Below, piece after piece: positions 53,976 to 62,252 of a stretch of DNA of 64,000 nucleotides (positions are counted from its first letter, which is position 1; the number at the start of each line of letters is the position of its first letter). The translations under genes were made by a program, and so were the position numbers. The DNA comes from Empedobacter falsenii (GTDB lineage Bacteria > Bacteroidota > Bacteroidia > Flavobacteriales > Weeksellaceae). The stretch spans positions 37,298-101,297 of the forward strand of contig NZ_JAAGKM010000006.1 in the NCBI RefSeq assembly GCF_019308355.1, in the 5' to 3' direction. The notes under the pieces are model-generated. The model was not told the origin of the DNA, did no database searches, and worked only from the letters and a program-made list of their open reading frames with translations.

Positions 53976-54727
53976 TGTCTTTCTTAAAAAAATTATTTTC
54001 TTTTAAAAATCATCGTGATGATTCAAATTCATCTGATCCTTTTTTGAAATTTTTGAAGTCGATTTTGGGTTATACTCCTCGCAATGTTGAGGTTTTTAAA
54101 GAAGCATTTACCCACAGATCTGCACAGAAAAAAGATGAAAATGGAAACAGTATAAACTTTGAAAGATTAGAGTTTTTAGGAGATGCATTACTTGGTGCTT
54201 CTGCAGCAATGTACTTATACTACAAAGCGCCCGATCAACAAGAAGGTTATTTGACAAAAATGCGCTCTAAAATTGTTTCGCGTAAACAATTGAATGCCGT
54301 TTCCAAACAACTTGGCTTGTTAGATTATTTGGATCCAATGAACAATCACAACAATTTAGGTGAAGATGTAAATGGTGATATGTTGGAGGCGTTGGTTGGT
54401 GCAATTTATGTTGATGGAGGTATAGCTGCAGTACAAAAATTTATTCAAGTCAAAATTATTGACCCTTATGCGGATTTAGATCGTTTGGAGCACACGATTA
54501 CAAGTCACAAATCGTTGATTTTGGAATGGAGTCAAAAAACGAGAAATACGATAAGATTCAATACATTTGAGGAGCAAAACGCAGAAGATTTGCAAGTTTT
54601 TGTGTCCGTTATTCGTCTCAATGATAAAGTCATCTCGAAAGGGAGAGGAACTTCTAAAAAGAAAGCGGAAGAAAGCGCAGCAAAACGCGCCTATTATTCG
54701 CTACAAAAGAAAATAGAAAAAGTTTAG
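53975..54727 (+). CDS. rnc: Ribonuclease III
   Basis: 250 residues. The catalytic domain has FERLEFLGDALLGASAAMYLY (signature, with metal-binding E and D) and GDMLEALVGAIYVDGG. A double-stranded RNA binding domain occupies the last 70 residues (VISKGRGTSKKKAEESAAKRAY). It processes rRNA precursors and double-stranded RNA. An N-terminal extension of about 25 residues precedes the domain. It is co-transcribed with acpP and fabF, as in many bacteria. Confidence 0.96.
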   Translation: MSFLKKLFSFKNHRDDSNSSDPFLKFLKSILGYTPRNVEVFKEAFTHRSAQKKDENGNSINFERLEFLGDALLGASAAMYLYYKAPDQQEGYLTKMRSKIVSRKQLNAVSKQLGLLDYLDPMNNHNNLGEDVNGDMLEALVGAIYVDGGIAAVQKFIQVKIIDPYADLDRLEHTITSHKSLILEWSQKTRNTIRFNTFEEQNAEDLQVFVSVIRLNDKVISKGRGTSKKKAEESAAKRAYYSLQKKIEKV

Positions 54728-54731
54728 AAAC

Positions 54732-55190
54732 ATGGCAGAATTACTCTTATATGATGATTGGATAGATTTTCATCTCATAGGCGTAAATTCTAGTTTTAAC
54801 ACTTCTACACAATTTATTTTCCATCTCAACTCTACTTTTGATACGCGTTTTGAGCGTATTCACGATTTGGATATTCGGTTAGATGAGCACACTTATTTTT
54901 TCGAAACCTATCAATGGTTAGATGAAGCAAATAAAATAGATTATCATATCATTAAAAATACTCCAAATCAATACGATTTTAAAAAAAATGAAGTAGATTT
55001 ATCAAATCTTTTCAAAGGGAGCGTTATTCTTGTGCCAAATTACAAGGATTGCAACTATGTTGTAAAAATCTCTGGTTGGGAAGATGAACTACAATATCTT
55101 CAACTACCATTTGTAGAAAAAGATTTTATAAAAACGATCAAAAAAATAGATATCGATTTGATTAGCAATGCAGATCAATTGGTTTTCTAA
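54732..55190 (+). CDS. IPExxxVDY family protein
   Basis: 152 residues. The position between rnc and pyk, the length and the internal pattern (LIGVNSSFNTSTQFIFHLNSTF, then HTYFFETYQWLDEANKIDYHIIKN) match the Bacteroidota IPExxxVDY family, although the name-giving motif is not exact here. No catalytic motif, signal peptide or membrane segment is seen, so it is probably cytoplasmic. Function is unknown. It starts four bases after rnc. Confidence 0.75.
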   Translation: MAELLLYDDWIDFHLIGVNSSFNTSTQFIFHLNSTFDTRFERIHDLDIRLDEHTYFFETYQWLDEANKIDYHIIKNTPNQYDFKKNEVDLSNLFKGSVILVPNYKDCNYVVKISGWEDELQYLQLPFVEKDFIKTIKKIDIDLISNADQLVF

Positions 55191-55222
55191 CAAAATATTG
55201 TGCATAAAAAAAGGGAAAAATT

Positions 55223-56665
55223 ATGATTTACGATAGACAATATCTTAAAAAGACAAAAATTGTTGCGACTTTAGGTCCGGCAACCGATAGTCCAGAGATT
55301 TTATTAGAAATGATGAGAAAAGGAACAGATGTGTTCCGTATCAACTTTTCGCACGCAGACTATGCGGATGTGAAACGTAAGATTGAAACAATTCATCAAT
55401 TAAATAACGATCATGGCTACAATACAGCAATTTTAGCAGATTTACAAGGTCCTAAATTGCGTATTGGAAAAATGGAACACGAAGATTTTATCATCAATCC
55501 AGGAGATATTTTAACTTTCACAAACGAAGATGTTGTAGGAACGAAAGAAAAAGTTTTTATGACGTACAAAAAGTTTGCGCAAGATGTGCAAGTGGGAGAA
55601 AATATTTTGATTGATGACGGAAAATTAATCTTCAAAGTAATCGAGACAAACGGAACAGATACTGTAAAAGCAGAAACGATTCAAGGTGGTCCATTACGTT
55701 CTAAAAAAGGAGTTAACTTACCAAATACAAATATTTCTTTACCAGCTTTAACAGAAAAAGATAAAGAAGATGCAAAATTCGCAATCGAAAATCGTGTAGA
55801 TTGGTTTGCATTATCTTTCGTTCGTTCTGGACAAGATGTAAAAGATTTATCAGAATTTATCAAAGAAAATGGAACATTAAAAATTCCAATTATCTCTAAA
55901 ATTGAAAAACCAGAAGCATTAGAAAATATCGATGATATTTTAGAATTTTCGGATGGATTAATGGTTGCTCGTGGAGATTTAGGTGTTGAGGTTCCGTTTG
56001 AAATCGTTCCAAAAGCGCAAAAACAATTAATTGACAAAGCGAAATTAGCGCGTAAGCCAGTTATTGTTGCAACACAAATGATGGAAACAATGATTTCGAG
56101 TTTAACACCAACTCGTGCGGAAGTTTCTGACGTTGCAAATGCGGTTTTTGATGGAGCAGATGCGGTAATGTTATCTGGAGAAACTTCTGTAGGGCAATAT
56201 CCTGTACAAGTTATCGAGAAAATGACGAAGATTCTTCAAACAGTCGAAGATGATGAGCACGTACATGTACCAGAACACAAACCAAAGATCAAAAACGAAC
56301 GTTTCGTAACCGATATGGTTTGTTACAATGCAGCTAAAATGGCAGAAGATACAGGAGCGAAAGCAATTGCCACGTTGACGTATTCTGGTTATACCGCTTT
56401 CCAAATTTCATCACATCGTCCAAATTCATTTATTTTGGTTTTCAATCCAAGTAAACGTATTAACCGTATGTTGAACCTATTATGGGGAGTAAAAGCAATC
56501 AATTACGATCCTCGCGATACATCTACGGATCAAACGGTAACTGAAGTAAATATCTTGGCGAAAAATGCGGGTTATGTAGAATATGGTGATTATATCATCA
56601 ATCTGAATGCAATGCCAGCATTTGAGAAAGGAATTACCAATACATTACGTATTTCGATGATATAA
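55223..56665 (+). CDS. pyk: Pyruvate kinase
   Basis: 480 residues. KTKIVATLGPATDS is the N-terminal strand. FRINFSHADY, ILADLQGPKLRIG, and IISKIEKPEALENIDDIL with the catalytic lysine are all present, as is the metal site MVARGDLGVEVP and the signature VATQMMETMISSLTPTRAEVSDVANAVFDG. It makes pyruvate and ATP from PEP, the last step of glycolysis. A terminator follows 21 bases after the stop. Confidence 0.97.
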   Translation: MIYDRQYLKKTKIVATLGPATDSPEILLEMMRKGTDVFRINFSHADYADVKRKIETIHQLNNDHGYNTAILADLQGPKLRIGKMEHEDFIINPGDILTFTNEDVVGTKEKVFMTYKKFAQDVQVGENILIDDGKLIFKVIETNGTDTVKAETIQGGPLRSKKGVNLPNTNISLPALTEKDKEDAKFAIENRVDWFALSFVRSGQDVKDLSEFIKENGTLKIPIISKIEKPEALENIDDILEFSDGLMVARGDLGVEVPFEIVPKAQKQLIDKAKLARKPVIVATQMMETMISSLTPTRAEVSDVANAVFDGADAVMLSGETSVGQYPVQVIEKMTKILQTVEDDEHVHVPEHKPKIKNERFVTDMVCYNAAKMAEDTGAKAIATLTYSGYTAFQISSHRPNSFILVFNPSKRINRMLNLLWGVKAINYDPRDTSTDQTVTEVNILAKNAGYVEYGDYIINLNAMPAFEKGITNTLRISMI

Positions 56666-56686
56666 TAAAATCAATACTAATACTTT

Positions 56687-56715
56687 AAAGCGTTCAATTT
56701 TGAACGCTTTTTTTG
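56687..56715 (+). terminator. Terminator after pyk
   Basis: AAAGCGTTCA pairs with TGAACGCTTT around four bases, followed by a T run. Confidence 0.85.
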
Positions 56716-56794
56716 TGTTTAAAAGAAAAATCATAATAGAATGCGATGATATAGTAGTTTTTAATAACTTTACAAGTTCGAATTAGAAGAATTT

Positions 56795-57787
56795 ATGTGT
56801 ATTTATAACGTGATATTATCTGGAGGAGTAGGAAGTCGTTTATGGCCACTTTCTCGTAAAAGTCATCCAAAACAATATTTACCTTTGTTTAATGAGCAAT
56901 CATTATTTGAGTTAACGATTCAACGTAATCGTCCAATTGCTGATAAATTAATGGTGATTGGGAATAAAGATAATGACCATTTAAGTCAAGAAGTACTTGA
57001 TAAAATGAATGTTGAATACACGAAAATTGTAGAAGCTGTTCCACGTAATACTGCAGCGGCAATTGCATTTGCAGCTTTAGCAGTTGAGGATGATGATATT
57101 CTAATTGTGACACCATCTGATCATTTGATTGAAGATATGGAAGCCTATCAAGAAGCGATGAATAGAGCAATCGAATTAGCACAAAATGACTATATTGTCA
57201 CATTTGGTGTGCATCCAACTCGTCCAGAAACAGGTTATGGCTATATTGAGCACAAAGAAGACACTGTGTTATCGTTTCGCGAAAAACCAAATCATATTAC
57301 GGCGCAAGATTTTATCGAGCAAGGTAATTTTTTGTGGAACAGTGGAATGTTTTGTTTCAAAGCACGTGTCTTATTGAAAGAACTAAAGAAATTTGAGAAA
57401 GAAATTTACGAAGCTTCAAAAATTGCTTGGTCTGAAAATATCAACGGAGAGTTGAACGAAGAACTTTCAATGAATATTCCATCAAATAGTATCGATTATG
57501 CTGTAATGGAACGAAGCAAGAAGATAAAAGTAGTTCCAGCAAAATTTGTTTGGAATGATTTAGGTTCTTTCGAATCCTTGTATGATTATTTTGTGATGAA
57601 CGGACATTATGTCGATCGTAATGGAAACATGGTGATTGGAACAGATGTGTATACTTCTTTTGTCGGTTTGCAAAACACTATTTTTGTGAATACCCCAACC
57701 GCGAATTTAATTCTACAAAAAGAATATTCACAGGAAGTAAAGAATGTTTATACGCATTTAGAAAAAAGAAATTCTGAATTAATTTAA
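56795..57787 (+). CDS. Mannose-1-phosphate guanylyltransferase
   Basis: 330 residues. ILSGGVGSRLWPLSRKSHPKQYLPLF is the nucleotidyltransferase signature. VEAVPRNTAAAIAFAALA, VTPSDHLIEDM, FREKPNHITAQDFIEQGNFLWNSGMFCFKA and SIDYAVMERS complete the enzyme. It makes GDP-mannose, used for GDP-fucose or mannose in surface polysaccharide. No isomerase domain is fused, since the chain is only 330 residues. It is alone, with a terminator downstream, and opens the second polysaccharide region. Confidence 0.92.
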   Translation: MCIYNVILSGGVGSRLWPLSRKSHPKQYLPLFNEQSLFELTIQRNRPIADKLMVIGNKDNDHLSQEVLDKMNVEYTKIVEAVPRNTAAAIAFAALAVEDDDILIVTPSDHLIEDMEAYQEAMNRAIELAQNDYIVTFGVHPTRPETGYGYIEHKEDTVLSFREKPNHITAQDFIEQGNFLWNSGMFCFKARVLLKELKKFEKEIYEASKIAWSENINGELNEELSMNIPSNSIDYAVMERSKKIKVVPAKFVWNDLGSFESLYDYFVMNGHYVDRNGNMVIGTDVYTSFVGLQNTIFVNTPTANLILQKEYSQEVKNVYTHLEKRNSELI

Positions 57788-57794
57788 ATACCTA

Positions 57795-57818
57795 GCACTC
57801 GATTTGAGTGCTTTTTTT
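57795..57818 (+). terminator. Terminator after the mannose-1-P guanylyltransferase gene
   Basis: GCACTC pairs with GAGTGC around five bases, followed by seven Ts. Confidence 0.75.
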
Positions 57819-57856
57819 ATGTCAAAAAAGCTTAAAATTAATTCAATATAAATCCT

Positions 57857-57864
57857 TAAATTTG
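57857..57864 (+). promoter_or_regulatory. -7 promoter element of the nucleotide-sugar operon
   Basis: TAAATTTG, an exact TAnnTTTG match 24 bases before the ATG at 57889. It probably drives the overlapping genes up to rfbB. Confidence 0.6.
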
Positions 57865-57888
57865 TTGCTCCAACAATAGTATTATAAA

Positions 57889-58308
57889 ATGACAACGGGA
57901 ATTACATTCGGTATATTTGACTTGCTTCATGCAGGTCATGTGATGATGCTCGAAGAAGCCAAAAGACAATGCGACTACTTAATTGTAGGGCTTAATACAG
58001 ATCCTGCAAGTGTAGATCCTTCAAAAAATAGTCCTACGCAATCCATCGTAGAGCGTTATATTCAATTAGAAGGTTGTCGATATGTCGACGAAATCATTCC
58101 CTACGAAACCGAACAAGATTTGTTTGATATGCTAAGTGCTTTACCAATAAATGTTAGAGTTATTGGCGAAGAATACCGAAATATCGACTTTACGGGAAAA
58201 CAATATTGTTTAGATAATAATATTCAAATTTACTACAACAAGCGTACACATCGCTTCTCTAGTTCTGGATTAAGAAAAGTAGTTGCGACTTCTGAAAAGG
58301 AGAAATAA
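57889..58308 (+). CDS. TagD-like cytidylyltransferase
   Basis: 139 residues. GITFGIFDLLHAGHVMMLEEAK contains the HxGH nucleotide motif and THRFSSSGLRK the C-terminal loop of the cytidylyltransferase superfamily. VGLNTDPASVDPSKNSP matches glycerol-3-phosphate cytidylyltransferases such as TagD. The exact substrate could be glycerol-3-phosphate or another sugar or alcohol phosphate. The stop overlaps the next start (shared base 58308), so it is tightly coupled to the epimerase gene. This would supply a CDP-activated group for surface polysaccharide. Confidence 0.85.
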   Translation: MTTGITFGIFDLLHAGHVMMLEEAKRQCDYLIVGLNTDPASVDPSKNSPTQSIVERYIQLEGCRYVDEIIPYETEQDLFDMLSALPINVRVIGEEYRNIDFTGKQYCLDNNIQIYYNKRTHRFSSSGLRKVVATSEKEK

Positions 58309-59324
58309 TGAAAACAGTATTAATAACTGGTGTAGCTGGTTTTATAGGTTACCATTTAGCTGAAAAATTAATCGTAAAAAATATCAAAGTTGTTGGAATT
58401 GATAATATTAACGATTATTACACTGTTCAGTTAAAATATGATCGATTAAAAGAATTAGGAATCAATCAAGAATTTGCTTCAAATTTTGGTCAGAAAGTTC
58501 TTTCTTCTAAACATGAAGAAAAGATGATTTTCTATCGAATGAATTTAGAAGATAAAGAGTCATTGGCTCAACTTTTTAAAGAATATTCGTTTGATGCGGT
58601 TGTTAATATGGCAGCTCAGGCTGGTGTTCGTTATAGTATCGAAAATCCTGATGCCTATGGACAAAGTAATTTGGTCGGTTTTCTAAATATTTTAGAATGT
58701 TGCCGAAATTATAACGTCAAAAAATTATTGTACGCAAGTAGTTCAAGTATCTACGGAAACTCTTCAGATGTTCCTTTTTCAACAAATCAAAACGTTGATC
58801 ATCCTATTAGTTTATACGCAGCTACTAAAAAAGCAAACGAGCTAATGGCGCATGCGTATAGTCATTTATACAATTTCCAAACGATAGGTTTGCGCTTTTT
58901 CACGGTTTATGGACCTTGGGGACGACCAGATATGGCCATGTTTTTGTTTACAGATGCAATCTTAAATCATCAACCTCTAAAAGTGTTTAATAACGGTGAT
59001 TTATCACGAGATTTTACGTACATTGATGATATTATTCAAGGAATTGATAAAATACTTGAAGATCAAACAATAAAAAAAAATTACCAATTATACAATATAG
59101 GAAATAGTAGGCCTGTTCAATTAATGGATTTTATCAAAGAAGTTGAGCATTCGACAGGTGAAAAAGCTATTTTAGAAATGTATCCGATGCAAGCAGGAGA
59201 TGTCAATCAAACATGGGCAGATGTCCAAGAGTTGAAAGATAAATTTGGCTATAACCCAAATTATCCTGTTGACAAAGGAGTGTATAACTTTGTACAATGG
59301 TACAGAAAATATTATAAGAAATAA
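58308..59324 (+). CDS. UDP-glucuronate 4-epimerase-like NAD-dependent epimerase
   Basis: 338 residues. The Rossmann motif is VAGFIGYHLAEKL, with NMAAQAGVRYSIENP after it. The catalytic Ser and Y-x3-K are in ASSSSIYG and YAATKKANE, and LRFFTVYGPWGRPDMA is typical of UDP-glucuronate epimerases. It should convert UDP-GlcA to UDP-GalA (or the GlcNAc-type acids). It pairs with the UDP-sugar dehydrogenase next to it, sharing base 59324 between stop and start. Confidence 0.88.
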   Translation: MKTVLITGVAGFIGYHLAEKLIVKNIKVVGIDNINDYYTVQLKYDRLKELGINQEFASNFGQKVLSSKHEEKMIFYRMNLEDKESLAQLFKEYSFDAVVNMAAQAGVRYSIENPDAYGQSNLVGFLNILECCRNYNVKKLLYASSSSIYGNSSDVPFSTNQNVDHPISLYAATKKANELMAHAYSHLYNFQTIGLRFFTVYGPWGRPDMAMFLFTDAILNHQPLKVFNNGDLSRDFTYIDDIIQGIDKILEDQTIKKNYQLYNIGNSRPVQLMDFIKEVEHSTGEKAILEMYPMQAGDVNQTWADVQELKDKFGYNPNYPVDKGVYNFVQWYRKYYKK

Positions 59325-60667
59325 TGAATCAACAACATAAAATAGCGGTGATCGGTTTAGGTTACGTAGGTCTACCTTTGGCTCGATTATTTGCAACAAA
59401 ATACCCTGTTGTTGGGTTTGATATCAATCAGAAACGTATTACTGAATTAAATAATGGAATTGATTCAACTTTAGAAGTTGAAAATAATGTTCTACAAAAT
59501 GTTTTAGTTAAACAAAACCCTTTTTATTCTCATTCTGATCTTGTCGAAGAATCTCAAAACGGATTGTTTTGCTCTTCGAATACAGAAGATATTCAGGAAG
59601 CAACAATTTTTATTGTAACGGTTCCAACTCCTGTAGATAAAAATAATAGACCTGATTTAACGCCGCTTAAAAAGTCTTCAGAAACGGTAGGTAAAGTTTT
59701 AAAACCAAATGATATTGTTATTTACGAATCTACGGTTTATCCAGGTGTGACAGAAGAAGAATGTATTCCAGTATTGGAACATTCTTCGGGATTGAAGTTT
59801 AACCAAGATTTTTATGCGGGATATTCGCCAGAGCGAATTAATCCAGGAGATAAAAAACATACGGTTGATAAAATTTTAAAAGTAACCTCAGGTTCAACTC
59901 CAGAAATTGGAAAAATTATTGACGATTTATATAAATCAGTAATTGTTGCTGGGACGCATTTAGCACCGACAATCAAGGTTGCAGAAGCATCGAAAGTGAT
60001 CGAAAATTCGCAGCGTGATATCAATATTGCGTTTATCAATGAGTTATCGAAGATTTTTTCGCTAATGGATATTGATACCAATGATGTGTTGGAAGCTGCA
60101 GGAACAAAATGGAATTTTTTACCATTCAAACCAGGTCTTGTTGGAGGACATTGTATTGGGGTTGATCCATTTTATTTGGCTCAAAAAGCACAGGAAATTG
60201 GTTATTATTCTGAATTAATTTTAGCAGCAAGACGATTAAACGATTCAATGGGAGCGTTTGTAGCTTCTCAGGTTGTTAAATTGTTAATAAATAACGACAT
60301 CAAAGTAAAGGGCGCAAAAATTCTAAATTTAGGAATTACCTTTAAAGAAAATTGCCCTGATATTCGTAATTCGAAAGCAATTGACGTGATTCATGCATTA
60401 GAAGAATATGGAATCGAAGTAACAACGTTAGACCCTTGGGCTAACCCAGATGAGGTAAACCATGAATACGGAATAACTTTTTGTAATACATTGGATCAGG
60501 TTTTCCAGTTCACCAATTCACAAGTTCACCAATTCGACGCCATTATTTTGACAGTATCACACAATGAATTTTTAAATCTTCAGTTAACTGATTATTTAAA
60601 AGAAAACGGAGTGATTTATGATGTAAAAGGGGCTTTGCCTAAAGAAGAAGTTGATAAACGACTATAA
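59324..60667 (+). CDS. Nucleotide sugar dehydrogenase (UDP-GlcNAc/GalNAc C6 dehydrogenase type)
   Basis: 447 residues. VIGLGYVGLPLARLFATKYPVVGFDIN is the NAD fold. PDLTPLKKSSETVGKVL, ESTVYPGVTEE, AEASKVIENSQRDINIAFINELS and GGHCIGVDPFYLA with the catalytic cysteine define the WbpA/VipA-type enzymes that make UDP-N-acetyl uronic acids. Near residue 395 the segment QFTNSQVHQFDAIIL looks longer than usual, and the DNA there is made of four 8-base units (60506-60537) related to the arrays after rfbC. The catalytic core is not interrupted. Confidence 0.9.
   Translation: MNQQHKIAVIGLGYVGLPLARLFATKYPVVGFDINQKRITELNNGIDSTLEVENNVLQNVLVKQNPFYSHSDLVEESQNGLFCSSNTEDIQEATIFIVTVPTPVDKNNRPDLTPLKKSSETVGKVLKPNDIVIYESTVYPGVTEEECIPVLEHSSGLKFNQDFYAGYSPERINPGDKKHTVDKILKVTSGSTPEIGKIIDDLYKSVIVAGTHLAPTIKVAEASKVIENSQRDINIAFINELSKIFSLMDIDTNDVLEAAGTKWNFLPFKPGLVGGHCIGVDPFYLAQKAQEIGYYSELILAARRLNDSMGAFVASQVVKLLINNDIKVKGAKILNLGITFKENCPDIRNSKAIDVIHALEEYGIEVTTLDPWANPDEVNHEYGITFCNTLDQVFQFTNSQVHQFDAIILTVSHNEFLNLQLTDYLKENGVIYDVKGALPKEEVDKRL
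60506..60537 (+). repeat. Four octamer units inside the UDP-sugar dehydrogenase gene
   Basis: The 32 bases read as CAGTTCAC, CAATTCAC, AAGTTCAC and CAATTCGA, the same 8-base form as units in the arrays at 62791-64000. They encode QFTNSQVHQF, close to the conserved FDAIIL strand, without breaking the frame. Confidence 0.65.
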
Positions 60668-60671
60668 TACT

Positions 60672-61718
60672 ATGAAAACTATTTTAATTACAGGTGGAGC
60701 TGGATTTATCGGTTCTCATGTTGTAAGAGAATTTGTCTTAAACTATCCTGAAACGAAAATCATCAACCTTGATGCGTTGACGTATGCAGGAAATTTAGAA
60801 AATTTGAAAGATATCGAAAGTAAATCAAATTACGAATTCGTAAAAGCTGATATTACGGATGCGAAACATATTTTAGAGGTTTTTGAAAAACATCAACCAG
60901 ATGGAGTAATCCATTTAGCTGCCGAATCTCATGTCGATCGTTCGATTACAAATCCGTTAGATTTTGTGATGACGAATGTGATTGGTACGGTTAATCTTTT
61001 GAATGCTGCAAAAGCGATTTGGAACAATAATTTCGAAGGAAAACGTTTTCATCATGTTTCGACAGATGAGGTTTTTGGCGCTTTAGGTGATGAAGGTTTT
61101 TTTACGGAAGAAACTTCTTATGATCCGCATTCGCCCTATTCGGCTTCAAAAGCATCTTCAGATCATTTTGTGAGAGCCTATCATGACACCTATGGTTTAC
61201 CAATTGTGATGACGAATTGCTCAAACAATTACGGACCAAATCATTTTCCAGAAAAATTAATTCCGTTGTGTATTCATAATATTTTGAACGGAAATCCACT
61301 TCCCATTTATGGAGATGGAAAATATACGCGCGATTGGTTGTTTGTAATCGATCATGCCAAAGCGATTGATTTAGTTTTCCATGAAGGAAAAAATGGAAGT
61401 TCTTACAATGTAGGAGGTTTCAACGAATGGAAAAACATCGATTTGGTAAAAGAATTGTGTAAACAAATGGACGAAAAATTGGGTAAAGAAGCGGGAACTT
61501 CAGAACAATTGATCACCTTTGTGAAAGATCGTCCAGGTCACGATTTACGTTACGCCATCGATGCAACAAAAATCAACGAAGAATTAGGCTGGAAACCAAG
61601 TGTGACGTTCGAACAAGGTTTGAGTCTAACAATTGATTGGTTTTTATCCAACAAAGAGTGGTTAGACAATGTAACATCTGGCGATTACAAAAATTATTAC
61701 GAAAAACAGTATAAATAA
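60672..61718 (+). CDS. rfbB: dTDP-glucose 4,6-dehydratase
   Basis: 348 residues from ATG 60672; an upstream codon at 60651 overlaps the preceding gene. ITGGAGFIGSHVVREF binds NAD. HLAAESHVDRSI, HVSTDEVFG with the catalytic Thr-Asp-Glu, YSASKASSDHFVRAYHDTYGLP and NCSNNYGPNHFPEKLIPL are all diagnostic. It makes dTDP-4-keto-6-deoxyglucose on the route to dTDP-rhamnose. rfbC follows but is separated from it by a four-helix-bundle gene and octamer arrays. Confidence 0.96.
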   Translation: MKTILITGGAGFIGSHVVREFVLNYPETKIINLDALTYAGNLENLKDIESKSNYEFVKADITDAKHILEVFEKHQPDGVIHLAAESHVDRSITNPLDFVMTNVIGTVNLLNAAKAIWNNNFEGKRFHHVSTDEVFGALGDEGFFTEETSYDPHSPYSASKASSDHFVRAYHDTYGLPIVMTNCSNNYGPNHFPEKLIPLCIHNILNGNPLPIYGDGKYTRDWLFVIDHAKAIDLVFHEGKNGSSYNVGGFNEWKNIDLVKELCKQMDEKLGKEAGTSEQLITFVKDRPGHDLRYAIDATKINEELGWKPSVTFEQGLSLTIDWFLSNKEWLDNVTSGDYKNYYEKQYK

Positions 61719-61721
61719 GGA

Positions 61722-61777
61722 GAAGGTTATAAGGTTAAAAGGTTAGAGGGGTAAAAAGTTAAAATGTTATAAGATTA
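61722..61777 (+). repeat. Short octamer array A, left of the first four-helix-bundle gene
   Basis: Seven units of 8 bases starting four bases after the rfbB stop: GAAGGTTA, TAAGGTTA, AAAGGTTA, GAGGGGTA and three more, consensus NAAGGTTA. The array is degenerate but in strict 8-base register. Confidence 0.75.
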
Positions 61778-61820
61778 GAGATATTTCTTTATCCATTTAA
61801 TTATTTTCCTGTTTAACGAT

Positions 61821-61828
61821 ATATTTGT
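61821..61828 (+). promoter_or_regulatory. -7 promoter element of the first four-helix-bundle gene
   Basis: TATATTTG, an exact TAnnTTTG match 22 bases before the ATG at 61851; no clear -33 TTG. It suggests this gene has its own transcription start inside the rfb cluster. Confidence 0.4.
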
Positions 61829-61850
61829 TTCACTCATTTAAATAAGAATT

Positions 61851-62198
61851 ATGGAAAGTCATAAAGATTTAAAAGTTTGGCAAGAAAGCATGAATTTAGT
61901 TGTAGAGATTTATAAAATAACGAATCATTTTCCTAAGGAAGAGCTTTATGCATTAACCAGTCAAATGAAGCGTAGTGCTTTATCTATTCCAAGTAATATT
62001 GCAGAAGGGGCTGGTAGAAATGGAAAGGCAGAGTATTGCAGGTTTTTATATATCGCCTTAGGTTCTGCAAGTGAGCTAGAAACACAAATTGAAATAGCGT
62101 ACCGGTTAAATTTTATAAGTGATATAAAAAACCTAGATTCAAAAATACGATTTATCAAGAACATGCTTTCTAAATTAATTAAAAGTCTGAGTACCTAA
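61851..62198 (+). CDS. Four-helix-bundle protein 1 (23S rRNA-intervening sequence / Avd-like family)
   Basis: 115 residues, all helical. SHKDLKVWQESMNLVVEIY, a FPKEELYALTSQMKRSA helix, SIPSNIAEGAGRNGKAEYCRFLYIALGSASELETQIEIA and a last helix to LIKSLST match the S23/TIGR02436 family. Members occur in 23S rRNA intervening sequences; the related Avd protein of diversity-generating retroelements binds RNA. No reverse transcriptase or rRNA is nearby. It lies between rfbB and rfbC, with short octamer arrays on each side in opposite orientation; the right array begins in its stop codon. Confidence 0.85.
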   Translation: MESHKDLKVWQESMNLVVEIYKITNHFPKEELYALTSQMKRSALSIPSNIAEGAGRNGKAEYCRFLYIALGSASELETQIEIAYRLNFISDIKNLDSKIRFIKNMLSKLIKSLST

Positions 62199-62243
62199 CT
62201 TTACCATTTATCTTTATAACTTTATACCCATATACCCATTTAA
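62196..62243 (-). repeat. Short octamer array A', right of the first four-helix-bundle gene, inverted
   Basis: Six units of 8 bases from TAACTTTA to CCATTTAA, beginning in the stop codon of the preceding gene. On the minus strand they read as GTATAAAG, TTATAAAG, ATAAATGG and similar, close in type to the AAGGTTAN units of the left array. Confidence 0.6.
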
Positions 62244-62252
62244 TAATAAAAT

